From: Porphyromonadaceae bacterium UBA7207
GTDB taxonomy: Bacteria > Bacteroidota > Bacteroidia > Bacteroidales > Muribaculaceae
DNA: 64,000 nucleotides
Direction of reading: 5' to 3'
NCBI GenBank assembly: GCA_002490635.1
Contig: DKUJ01000050.1
Span: forward strand, 36,025-100,024
Below, piece by piece: positions 56,786 through 64,000 of this stretch. Under the pieces are notes generated by a model. The model worked only from the letters and a program-made list of their open reading frames with translations. It was not told the DNA's origin and searched no databases. A program made the position numbers and the translations under genes. How positions within the stretch are numbered: the stretch's first letter is position 1; each line of letters opens with the position of its first letter.

Positions 56786-58690
56786 ATGAACAGCGATGTT
56801 ATCCGACTATTGCCTGACTCCGTCGCCAACCAGATTGCGGCAGGAGAAGTTATCCAGCGTCCGGCCTCTGTTGTAAAAGAGCTGGTGGAAAATGCCATCG
56901 ATGCCGGCGCCACGGCCATTACCATTGTGGTGAAGGATGCCGGCCGTACGCTGATACAGGTTATCGACAACGGATGCGGGATGAGTCCTACCGACGCCCG
57001 CATGGCATTCGAACGGCATGCCACCAGCAAAATATCCTCGGCTTCCGATCTCTACAGCCTCCATACCATGGGATTCCGCGGCGAAGCTCTCGCCTCCATT
57101 GCTGCGGTGGCGCAGATCGACATGCGCACGATGCGGCGCGACGACAAGATAGGCACTCGCCTCACTGTTTCGGAATCGAGATTCGAAGCACAGGAACCCG
57201 TGGTCTGCGCTCCGGGAACAAACCTTATGGTGAAGAACCTGTTCTTCCACACGCCCGGACGCCGCAGATTCCTCAAGAAAGACAGCGTTGAACTGAGCCA
57301 CATAATGCATGAGTTCGAGCGCATGGCTCTTGTGAACACCACCGTGGAGTTCACAATGATACACAACGACACCACTCTGCACAAATTCATGAGTGGCACC
57401 TTCAAGCAGAGAATCGGCTCCCTCTTCGGCAAGAACCTCGAAAGCCAGCTCGCGCCGGTGGGAACAGACACTTCTTTGGTAAAGATCAGCGGATTTGTGG
57501 GCATGCCGAGATTCGCAAAAAAGCGCGGAGCCCCACAGTTCCTGTTCGTCAACGGACGCCATATGCGCCATCCCCTGTTCCATAAGGCGATTGTGAAATG
57601 TTATGAACAGCTCATAGCCGCCGACACACAGCCATCATATTTTGTGAATTTTGAAGTCGAGCCGGATACCATCGATGTAAATATTCACCCCCAGAAACAT
57701 GAAATAAAATTCGAACACGAGCAGGCCATCTTCCAGATTCTCGAAGCTGCCGTCCGCGAATCACTGGGCAAGACGCAAGCTGCCGGAGCACTCGATTTCG
57801 ACGCGTCGCAAAGCCCCGACATTCCCCTCTTCCAGCCCGACAGCGAAGCCATGCCGCCCGACGAGAGTTTCGACGACTCTTTCAATCCCTTTACATCGGC
57901 TGATTCCGGCTCATTACCAACGCCATCACCCGCGTTCAATGACTCCGGGCTGCGTCCTTCGGGGTATAGCGGCGGCCAGGTTTCAAGAAACTGGGACAAA
58001 CTATACGAGGAGTTCACAAAAAAACGCGATTCCTCCATATCCGGCCTGATAGTAAGCTCCAGCAACCCCGACTCACACGACGATGACCCGATTCAACCCG
58101 CCGGCTTCTATGAAAGCAGAGACATCCGGGACTCCGACATCTGTTTCCAGCTGGGACATAAATACATAGCCGCGCCATCGCCCGAAGGGCTGATGATCAT
58201 TCATCAGCGCCGGGCCCATATCCGCATCGAGTACGAACGGATAATGGATCTCATTGCCGATAGTACGCTGGAATCGCAGTCGTTGATTTTCGCCGAAGAT
58301 ATCGAACTACCCTCTTCACAGAGCTCTCTGCTACAAGGCGTGGACAAGGAACTTGCATCGCTTGGATTCCGCATACGCCACAACGCCAGTTTGCGATGGT
58401 CAATCGAGGCTGTTCCTGCCATACTGAAAAACATATCACCTTCCGAAGCTCTTCAGGCAATCCTCGACAATCTGTCTTCCGAAAACAGTTCCAGGGATAA
58501 TCTCAAGCAGTCCGTGGCGCTGGCATTGGCTCGCCAGACAGCGGTTTCAGCCAATCAGGATCTTTCGCAGAGCGAGGTCTCCTCAATATTCAGGGGGCTT
58601 GCACAGTGCAACACTCCGGCACACACACCCGACGGATTATCTACGTTTGTGGTAATCGACAGTTCCGAAATCGACAGACGCCTACAATGA
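56786..58690 (+). CDS. mutL: DNA mismatch repair protein MutL
   Basis: A GHKL-ATPase mismatch repair protein of 634 residues. The N-terminal ATPase motifs are clear: ELVENAIDAGAT, DNGCGM, TMGFRGEALASI. The C-terminal dimerisation domain is present, but the endonuclease motif DQHA(X)2E(X)4E is degenerate: residues 473 onward read HQRRAHIRIEYE. The later zinc-site region reads AHTPDGLSTF rather than the CPHGRP type. So nicking activity appears lost, and MutH-like or other nicking may be needed. The stop overlaps the next ATG by ATGA. Confidence 0.95.
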   Translation: MNSDVIRLLPDSVANQIAAGEVIQRPASVVKELVENAIDAGATAITIVVKDAGRTLIQVIDNGCGMSPTDARMAFERHATSKISSASDLYSLHTMGFRGEALASIAAVAQIDMRTMRRDDKIGTRLTVSESRFEAQEPVVCAPGTNLMVKNLFFHTPGRRRFLKKDSVELSHIMHEFERMALVNTTVEFTMIHNDTTLHKFMSGTFKQRIGSLFGKNLESQLAPVGTDTSLVKISGFVGMPRFAKKRGAPQFLFVNGRHMRHPLFHKAIVKCYEQLIAADTQPSYFVNFEVEPDTIDVNIHPQKHEIKFEHEQAIFQILEAAVRESLGKTQAAGALDFDASQSPDIPLFQPDSEAMPPDESFDDSFNPFTSADSGSLPTPSPAFNDSGLRPSGYSGGQVSRNWDKLYEEFTKKRDSSISGLIVSSSNPDSHDDDPIQPAGFYESRDIRDSDICFQLGHKYIAAPSPEGLMIIHQRRAHIRIEYERIMDLIADSTLESQSLIFAEDIELPSSQSSLLQGVDKELASLGFRIRHNASLRWSIEAVPAILKNISPSEALQAILDNLSSENSSRDNLKQSVALALARQTAVSANQDLSQSEVSSIFRGLAQCNTPAHTPDGLSTFVVIDSSEIDRRLQ

Positions 58691-60240
58691 AACAGGCAAT
58701 ATACCTCGTCGCACTGCTGTGCTTCATCGCATGGCCCGCAACCGGCGCCAATGCCATAAGTGAAGCCGATGTGGAAAAGGCACTGACAAAACTCGACAAG
58801 ACCCTCGACAAACGCGGCCTATTTATTGAATTGCGCCAAAAGCATATCGACAGCCTTGTATCAAAATGTGGAAATCTGGACAATGCGTCTCTACTGCTCG
58901 AGGTCGTGGACTGCTACACCTCTTTCAATACAGATTCCGCTCTGAAATACCTGAATCGCGGAATAGAAACCACTTCCGGTGCTTCCCAATATCCTTTTCG
59001 CTGGCGCAGAGCGGTACTCCTGCCTCTTGCCGGATATATAGAAGCTGCCGCACGCGAATTCTCAATAATTCCGCCCGACAGCGTCCCCCAGGAACTCAAA
59101 TATTCATATTTCAATGCCGGCAGGCAGATGCACAGCTATATCGCATCGTTCCTCAATGCCTTTCCAGAAAGACGCCAACAGCATCTCGACAGCGCACTGA
59201 CATACCAACAACGAATAATATCGACACTTCCTCCCGGATCAAAAAAACACACCTATCACCTTGCCGAATATTATTTCCAAAGCGGACGCCCCAGAATAGC
59301 CGAGGCCATATTCGAAAACCTTCTCGACTCGCTACCTACCACGAGCAATCTAAGAGCCAGGGCTGCCCATCACCTTGCGACAATCGCCCGAGGACGTGGC
59401 GACAATCGGTTAAGTCTATACTATCTCGCCGAATCAGCCCACTCCGACATCGAGGCGGCCACCCGAGAAATACTCTCGCTCCAGGAACTTGGGGCGCAGT
59501 TACCGAATAATCAAATCGACCGTTCCTACAGATATGTGTCCACGGCACTCTCAAGTTCGGTAGAATGCGGAGCCGCATTGAGAACCATCGACACATCGCA
59601 AGGCCTTGCCGTAATCGAAGAAGCCCATAACGCAAGCATAGACCGCTTCCGCAAACGCACATACACGGCAATCGCCATGATGGCATTACTCGTTATAGGA
59701 CTCATCGCCACCCTTGTTTTCATATACTACGAAATAGTGAAGATGAAACGCCTGCAACAGTCGCTAAGGCAGGCCAACAAAGTCAAAGAAATCTATATCA
59801 GCCAGTTCCTGCAACTCTGCTCGATATATATGGACAAGCTGAACCAATTCAGCAAAATCGTAACCCGCAAATTATCGACCGGCCAAGTCGACGACCTCTA
59901 CCGTATGACAAAATCCGGCAAATTTGTAGAAGAGCAAAGTCAGGAATTCTACAACGTGTTCGATAACGCTTTCCTGCACCTTTATCCCGATTTTATCGAA
60001 CGAGTGAATGAACTGCTCCGCCCCGACTGCCAAATTGAACTACAACCCGGCGAAATTCTTAATACCGATCTTCGTATTCTCGCCTTCATGCGCCTCGGCA
60101 TCCATGAAAGTTCCCAGATAGCACAAGTACTCAATTATTCAATAAATACAATATACTCCTATAGGAACAGACTCAAGTCACGTGCCATATCAAGAGACAC
60201 CTTTGAAGAGAGAATAGCCAGCATAGGCTCTTCCAAGTGA
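58687..60240 (+). CDS. DUF6377 membrane-anchored TPR regulator
   Basis: A 517-residue protein, ATG at 58687 overlapping the mutL stop. The signal/anchor sequence covers residues 1-22. Periplasmic TPR-like helices run from about 30-310. A membrane segment at about 325-347 (AIAMMALLVIGLIATLVFIY) is followed by a coiled-coil start and the cytosolic DUF6377 region, whose end reads as a LuxR-like helix-turn-helix (SQIAQVLNYSINTIYSYRNR). This layout suggests a one-component sensor that controls transcription from the membrane. The signal and targets are unknown. Confidence 0.85.
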   Translation: MKQAIYLVALLCFIAWPATGANAISEADVEKALTKLDKTLDKRGLFIELRQKHIDSLVSKCGNLDNASLLLEVVDCYTSFNTDSALKYLNRGIETTSGASQYPFRWRRAVLLPLAGYIEAAAREFSIIPPDSVPQELKYSYFNAGRQMHSYIASFLNAFPERRQQHLDSALTYQQRIISTLPPGSKKHTYHLAEYYFQSGRPRIAEAIFENLLDSLPTTSNLRARAAHHLATIARGRGDNRLSLYYLAESAHSDIEAATREILSLQELGAQLPNNQIDRSYRYVSTALSSSVECGAALRTIDTSQGLAVIEEAHNASIDRFRKRTYTAIAMMALLVIGLIATLVFIYYEIVKMKRLQQSLRQANKVKEIYISQFLQLCSIYMDKLNQFSKIVTRKLSTGQVDDLYRMTKSGKFVEEQSQEFYNVFDNAFLHLYPDFIERVNELLRPDCQIELQPGEILNTDLRILAFMRLGIHESSQIAQVLNYSINTIYSYRNRLKSRAISRDTFEERIASIGSSK

Positions 60241-60370
60241 TACCTTAGTTTATATTTGAAGATAAAGTACCATACATTAAATTACTGAAATAATACATAT
60301 TACATACATTAAGCAATATATATTATTTATATTTGCGTTATATTATCCAACAATTTTCAGGAAAGTGGCA

Positions 60371-60378
60371 TAACTTTG
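60371..60378 (+). promoter_or_regulatory. -7 element of the 60.4-kb structured region
   Basis: TAACTTTG, an exact TAnnTTTG match. No good TTTG lies at -33. Confidence 0.45.
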
Positions 60379-60384
60379 CACTCG

Positions 60385-60632
60385 CTAAACAAAAGCTTAC
60401 ACGATTATTCAGTTTTAGGGTTAGTATAGATATTAGTACTTAATGGACTTATCTCTCATTTTATCCGTAAAGTTTTTCTCACCTGCGGCATCAGCCTCGG
60501 GCGGAAAACTTTGCATCCATACCACGGATAGATGAACCGCATAAGAAAATGTGTTTTATGTTAGTTATGTAATTGTTTTAAGTCATTAAAACGAAGCAGG
60601 GCGTCCTCGTGAGAAGGCGCCCTGTCTTTTTT
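60385..60632 (+). ncRNA. Candidate structured RNA, about 250 nt, with an optional 30-codon ORF
   Basis: Between a TAACTTTG element and a clear terminator. The core folds as a long hairpin: CTTAT (60448-60452) with ATAAG (60541-60545), TATCCGT (60462-60468) with ACGGATA (60524-60530), and AAAGTTTT (60469-60476) with AAAACTTT (60505-60512), with an 11-nt bulge on the 3' side. A small hairpin TTTTAA/TTAAAA lies near 60576-60591. A 30-codon frame (60443-60535, opening MDLSLILSVKFF) covers the core and could be a leader peptide. It may be an sRNA, or a leader controlling the transporter at 60698. Confidence 0.5.
60597..60632 (+). terminator. Terminator of the 60.4-kb structured region
   Basis: CAGGGCG/CGCCCTG (60597-60603 with 60618-60624) with a tail TCTTTTTT. 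Confidence 0.85.
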
Positions 60633-60651
60633 ATCAACGCCCGATATTTGT

Positions 60652-60659
60652 TAACTTTG
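60652..60659 (+). promoter_or_regulatory. -7 element of the SBF-type transporter gene
   Basis: TAACTTTG, 38 nt before the ATG. A -33 TTTG is not seen; the spacer region overlaps the previous terminator tail. Confidence 0.45.
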
Positions 60660-60697
60660 CGCCAAATATACCGAATTATAGATATATCCCGCATTAA

Positions 60698-61624
60698 ATG
60701 GACATTCATACAATTCAGTCCCGCCTGAAACCCTTCATGATGCCCTTGGCCATACTTCTGGGGGTTCTTTTTCATTCCTACATCGATATCGTTGCGTGGA
60801 TTGTGCCGTATCTCATTTTTGTGATGCTGTTCTTCACCTTCTGCCGCATAGAACCCCGTGATTTGAAATTCCACAAAGAGATGTGGCAACTGCTTGCAAT
60901 ACAGATATTAGGCTCTATCATAGTGTTCCTGCTATTGAATTTTATCAATCCAACGCTTGCCCGTTCAGCTCTTGTGTGTGTCTTATGCCCGGTAGCAACA
61001 GCCGCGCCCGTTGTCACCGGCATGCTCGGAGGCAGCATCGGTCGAGTGGCATCATTTTCAGTACTGAGCAACCTGAGTGTGGCATTGTGTGCTCCTGCAA
61101 TATTCGCCTTGGTGTCACCCGACTCACAATTGAGCTTTTTGGAAGAATTTGCAACTATAGCCTTAAAGGTGTGCCCGATGATAGTATTCCCCTTACTTGC
61201 GGCATTCCTGATAAGGATACTGACACCACGTGTACATGCATCGTTGACCAAGGCCGCTCCTATTACATTCTACATATGGTCAGTATCGCTGATTATTGTA
61301 GTCGGACGGTCGGTAAGTTTCATAATGGCAGAACCGCGTTCATATTGGCCAGTAATGACTGCCATGGCTCTGACTGCCGGCATTCTGTGCGCCATAATGT
61401 TCGCAATAGGAAAAAGCATAGGACGCAGACACGGCGACGCAATCACCGCCGGCCAGTCGCTGGGCCAGAAGAATACCATCATGGCGATATGGATGGCCAC
61501 GACATATCTTGATGGCATAACATCCGTGGCGCCGGCAGCCTATGTGCTGTGGCAGAACATGTTCAATTCCCTGCAGCTATACCGGCGAATGAAGCAGGAA
61601 CATTGCCACAACAGCAATGCGTGA
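60698..61624 (+). CDS. SBF-family (bile acid:sodium symporter-like) transporter
   Basis: A 308-residue membrane protein with about nine segments. It shows the SBF/BASS pattern: an N-terminal RLKPFMMPLAILLGVLF, CPVATAAPVVTGMLGGSIGR in the first half, and GQSLGQKNTIMAIWMATTYLDG in the crossover region of the second half. The substrate is unknown; bile acids, pantoate-like acids or other organic anions are all seen in this superfamily. It may be controlled by the upstream structured region. Confidence 0.82.
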   Translation: MDIHTIQSRLKPFMMPLAILLGVLFHSYIDIVAWIVPYLIFVMLFFTFCRIEPRDLKFHKEMWQLLAIQILGSIIVFLLLNFINPTLARSALVCVLCPVATAAPVVTGMLGGSIGRVASFSVLSNLSVALCAPAIFALVSPDSQLSFLEEFATIALKVCPMIVFPLLAAFLIRILTPRVHASLTKAAPITFYIWSVSLIIVVGRSVSFIMAEPRSYWPVMTAMALTAGILCAIMFAIGKSIGRRHGDAITAGQSLGQKNTIMAIWMATTYLDGITSVAPAAYVLWQNMFNSLQLYRRMKQEHCHNSNA

Positions 61625-61690
61625 ACCTTATAGCGGTAGCACATGTTAATTTTACAAAACTAAAAGCATCCGCACTCAAGCAGCACAACC

Positions 61691-62419
61691 ATGTCCAGCA
61701 TGTTCGAACTATTAATGAATCTACCACTTTTCCGTGGCGTAAGCCGCTCACGGATAGCCGAAGTAGTAGGATCTGCCAAATTTCATTTTCTGAAATATCC
61801 CAAAGGAGAGACTGTTGTACGAGCAGGCGAAGAGTGCACTCATCTTGCATTTGTCATTTCCGGCAGCGTACGCTCCGAGATATCCAACAGCTCAAAGCGG
61901 TTCTCGGTATCCCAGACACTCAAAGCGCCTTCAGCCATTGCTCCTGATTTCCTGTTTGGACGCACAACCCGATATCCAGGCACTGTTGTAGCACTGACTG
62001 ATTGCAGTATACTGAAAATTTCCAAAGTCGATTACATAAGGATACTGAATGCAGATCAGGTGTTCATGTTCAATTTCCTCAATACCCTTTCTGTAAACGC
62101 ACAAAAGGCTCTCGACGGAATCCTGGCATTGACCTCCGGCGGACTGGACGAACGGATTGCCTTCTGGATAATAGCCCTTACCCAACCTGGTAGTGAAGAT
62201 ATTGAACTCACATGCAAGACCCGCGACCTATGCAACTTGTTCAGCGTTCAGCGAAATGTATTCGATGCGGCATGCCACGAGATGGAACAACGCAACCTCA
62301 TAAGATACTCTCCCAGAAAGATTGAAATTGTCGACCGTCGCGAAATGCTTTCACTGCTGGAGCGACAATCGGAAACGCAAGAAGATGTACCCGGGCAACT
62401 TAAAGTAGAAAACGAATAA
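61691..62419 (+). CDS. Crp/Fnr-family transcriptional regulator
   Basis: A 242-residue regulator with an N-terminal cyclic-nucleotide-binding fold (about 10-125; YPKGETVVRAGEECTHLAFV) and a C-terminal winged helix-turn-helix (about 165-225; TCKTRDLCNLFSVQRNVFDA). No Cys cluster of the Fnr oxygen-sensing type is seen at the N-terminus, so the ligand is unknown. It follows the SBF-type transporter by 66 bp and is probably co-transcribed. Confidence 0.9.
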   Translation: MSSMFELLMNLPLFRGVSRSRIAEVVGSAKFHFLKYPKGETVVRAGEECTHLAFVISGSVRSEISNSSKRFSVSQTLKAPSAIAPDFLFGRTTRYPGTVVALTDCSILKISKVDYIRILNADQVFMFNFLNTLSVNAQKALDGILALTSGGLDERIAFWIIALTQPGSEDIELTCKTRDLCNLFSVQRNVFDAACHEMEQRNLIRYSPRKIEIVDRREMLSLLERQSETQEDVPGQLKVENE

Positions 62420-62738
62420 TTCACATTAATTGCTGGCGGCGATTATTCGCCGCCATTTTCATAATTGCCAAAAAAATCATGCTTAAAAAAATAGAGCATC
62501 CGCTTTCGATTTACTGAAGAAAACCAAAAACAATCTTTCTACCTTAATACCTATTGTCTAATATATGCTAAAGCTCTCGCAGCCTTACATCCCAATTATG
62601 TTGCAAAATTAAGGTTTATGCCAATCACGACCATGCACAGACTATACGGTGTTGTATAAATATAAATTGAAAATATTATTATTCGCTGTATAACTGGCAT
62701 TTAATATCATTATTATATAAGTAAAAATCAAACTGCTA
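62420..62738. other. Intergenic region with repeated motif
   Basis: After a terminator hairpin (62435-62460) this AT-rich stretch holds a second copy of the motif AACAATCTTT, ACCTTA, TACCTATTG found in the 56.6-kb RNA candidate (copy at about 62526-62557). No ORF and no terminator follow it. Confidence 0.45.
62435..62460 (+). terminator. Terminator after the Crp/Fnr gene
   Basis: GGCGGCG/CGCCGCC (62435-62441 with 62448-62454) with a 6-nt loop and an ATTTTC tail. Confidence 0.75.
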
Positions 62739-62770
62739 TTTGTGGAATCATGTAGGATTATATATCTTTG
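62739..62770 (+). promoter_or_regulatory. Promoter of the short DUF6377 gene
   Basis: TTTG (62739-62742), 20-nt spacer, TATCTTTG (62763-62770), a clear consensus promoter. The ATG at 62788 is about 11 nt after the expected transcript start. Confidence 0.65.
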
Positions 62771-62787
62771 CGGCAAACAACAGATAT

Positions 62788-63573
62788 ATGAAGCAAATGA
62801 TTCTGATATTTGTAGCGACACTATTTTTGCTACATGCTAACGCCGCGACACCCGACGACAGCCTTGCCATAAGAATGGCATACGACAATTTGTGCCAAGG
62901 AGATACTGAGAGTGCCATGGCAATCCTTGCCGAAGCTTCCGGACGCCAGCACATACAGCCACCTCATCGGAATAGCGATAATACTTTTCTGCTATTAGGT
63001 ATGACAGGTATGACAGCAATCGCGGCACTATCGTTTTTCGCATGGAAAAAAAGTCAGAGTCGATACAGACAACAGCTCCTCCATGAACAAGCTGAAACCC
63101 GTGAAAATCTGTCAAATACATTTCAAACAAGACCCTCTTTCCTGAACCTTGCCCTTGCTGCATTGAATCAGACTGCGGAACTTAGCCTGCTTGCAGAACG
63201 AAAACTGTCAGCCGGCCAAGCCAAGGACCTTTTTGCGACTCTTGCCGGAGGAAAATATCTCAAAAAAGACATCGAGACCTTTTTTGCAGAATATGACCGC
63301 AGCTTTCAGGAATTCTATCCCGAATTTTTCGACCGCCTTAACTTGCTATTGAAACCTGACATGGCTCTACCACTGCCTGCTGGCGGACGCCTTACTCCGG
63401 AAATGCGCATAGCCTCGCTGATGTCGTTGGGTATCATAGACAGCTCCACCCTTTCCAAAACCATGGGGCTTTCGCTCAACACAGTGTACACATATCGGAA
63501 CAGACTGAAAAGTCGCGCGACAGATAGAGATTCATTCGATGATTCCTTGCTTGCGCTGGCGTTACAATCTTAG
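62788..63573 (+). CDS. Short DUF6377-like regulator
   Basis: A 261-residue paralogue of the 58.7-kb protein that lacks the long TPR region. The ATG at 62788 begins a signal/anchor sequence (MKQMILIFVATLFLLHANAA), and an upstream in-frame Met is excluded because it sits in the promoter. A short periplasmic part, one membrane segment (about 66-86) and the same C-terminal region with a LuxR-like HTH (SKTMGLSLNTVYTYRNRLKS) follow. It may be a stripped-down membrane regulator. Its signal is unknown. Confidence 0.82.
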   Translation: MKQMILIFVATLFLLHANAATPDDSLAIRMAYDNLCQGDTESAMAILAEASGRQHIQPPHRNSDNTFLLLGMTGMTAIAALSFFAWKKSQSRYRQQLLHEQAETRENLSNTFQTRPSFLNLALAALNQTAELSLLAERKLSAGQAKDLFATLAGGKYLKKDIETFFAEYDRSFQEFYPEFFDRLNLLLKPDMALPLPAGGRLTPEMRIASLMSLGIIDSSTLSKTMGLSLNTVYTYRNRLKSRATDRDSFDDSLLALALQS

Positions 63574-63702
63574 ATTATTTCTTATATAAATAACCGGCAA
63601 TATATACATTAAACCATTATATATAAATATAATACCTATTAAACAGCTCTTATATTGTTTATATTTCGACAATATGGCAGAGCAGGCGCAAAAATGAACG
63701 GC

Positions 63703-63710
63703 TAAATTTG
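63703..63710 (+). promoter_or_regulatory. -7 element of the 63.7-kb RNA candidate
   Basis: TAAATTTG matches TAnnTTTG. No TTTG at -33. Confidence 0.4.
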
Positions 63711-63715
63711 CAATG

Positions 63716-63878
63716 TAAATAATAACAAAGGTCTAAGATTCAAGGTTAGTCAAGGCTTGCATAAGCAAGTTATTAGAACAAGGTATTAGGAAATACAAAA
63801 GGATTTTAATGGTTTTAGGTATTTAATGTTATAACCGAAGTAACAGCTGTCCGTGAAGGATGGCTGTTTCTTCGTTAT
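63716..63878 (+). ncRNA. Candidate small RNA, about 160 nt
   Basis: Lies between a TAAATTTG element and a long hairpin. It contains a small CTTGC/GCAAG hairpin (near 63754-63768) and A/G-rich single-stranded stretches. No ORF is convincing. Like the 60.4-kb candidate, it directly follows a DUF6377 gene. Confidence 0.4.
63836..63878 (+). terminator. Terminator-like hairpin of the 63.7-kb RNA candidate
   Basis: A long interrupted stem, CGAAG/CTTCG plus AACAGC/GCTGTT and TCC/GGA (63836-63874), but a poor T-run. Confidence 0.55.
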
Positions 63879-63929
63879 TAAACCTTATAAGCAGTTTAGT
63901 CAATTATTGATACCGACTCTATTGGAGAT

Positions 63930-63976
63930 AAAAAAAGCAGGCTGCCTTTAACATACTATTGTTAAAGGCAGCCTGC
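63930..63976 (-). terminator. Terminator of the minus-strand tRNA gene
   Basis: A 17-bp perfect stem (63937-63953 with 63960-63976) with a 6-nt loop, followed on the minus strand by a T7 run (63930-63936). Confidence 0.9.
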
Positions 63977-63979
63977 AAG

Positions 63980-64000
63980 TCGGGGTGACAGGATTCGAAC
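63980..64000 (-). tRNA. tRNA-Pro, 3' end only
   Basis: On the minus strand the end reads TTCGAAT (T-loop), CCTGT (T-stem 3' side), CACCCCG (acceptor 3' strand), then discriminator A. Position 72 is G, which implies C1-G72; C1-G72 with A73 is characteristic of bacterial tRNA-Pro. CCA is not encoded. The anticodon lies beyond the window, so the isoacceptor is not determined. Confidence 0.75.

Overview
The window looks like chromosomal DNA from a member of the Bacteroidales. The evidence is Bacteroidota-type promoters (TTTG, about 19-22 nt, TAnnTTTG), weak Shine-Dalgarno signals, many SPII lipoproteins, a fimbrillin locus, DUF6377, DUF5119 and DUF3575 families, and a tRNA gene without encoded CCA. 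Balanced GC and the gene families would suit a Muribaculaceae-like gut commensal, but the genus cannot be fixed from this window. I see no phage, IS element or CRISPR array. The only clear gene debris is a frameshifted flippase remnant near 8.0-8.4 kb.

Layout: 0-3 kb holds the end of ligA and trpS. 3-7.7 kb (minus) holds a lipoprotein, then the electron-transfer operon etfB-etfA-acyl-CoA dehydrogenase. 8-9.3 kb holds the flippase remnant and a lipoprotein. 9.4-14.2 kb holds glnS with a TPR protein, a small HTH-like protein and a universal stress protein. 14.3-19.1 kb is an oxidative aromatic amino-acid pathway: iorA, iorB, an aminotransferase and an acetyl-CoA hydrolase/transferase. 19.2-26 kb holds an alpha-amylase, then, on the minus strand, a NagB-like/PIG-L fusion, an L,D-transpeptidase, a zinc-ribbon/SH3 membrane protein, YqgE and a uracil-DNA-glycosylase-family protein. 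26.2-32.9 kb is a fimbrial operon: OmpA/DUF3575 protein, DUF5119 anchor lipoprotein, fimbrillin and a 1002-aa putative tip fimbrillin.

33.5-49.3 kb is the core of the window. It is a tightly packed set of 11 plus-strand genes that reads as a cell-wall (peptidoglycan) salvage operon: secreted amidase-like/golvesin protein, two-module GT2 protein, DUF4922 HIT-like protein, SpoIID/LytB protein, AmpG-type permease, NamZ exo-muramidase (GH171), D-lactate dehydrogenase-type FAD/Fe-S protein, MurT-type DUF5009 protein, MurK-type kinase, MurQ etherase and an SGNH hydrolase. MurQ releases D-lactate, which explains the D-lactate oxidase in the same operon. A helicase/exonuclease fusion follows, then carA-carB from its own promoter.

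56-64 kb holds mutL (with a degenerate endonuclease motif), two DUF6377 regulators, an SBF-type transporter, a Crp/Fnr regulator and the 3' end of tRNA-Pro. Four intergenic stretches (33.1, 56.6, 60.4 and 63.7 kb) each carry a promoter-like element, foldable sequence and a terminator-like hairpin. They are the best candidates for undescribed small RNAs or leader regulators here.
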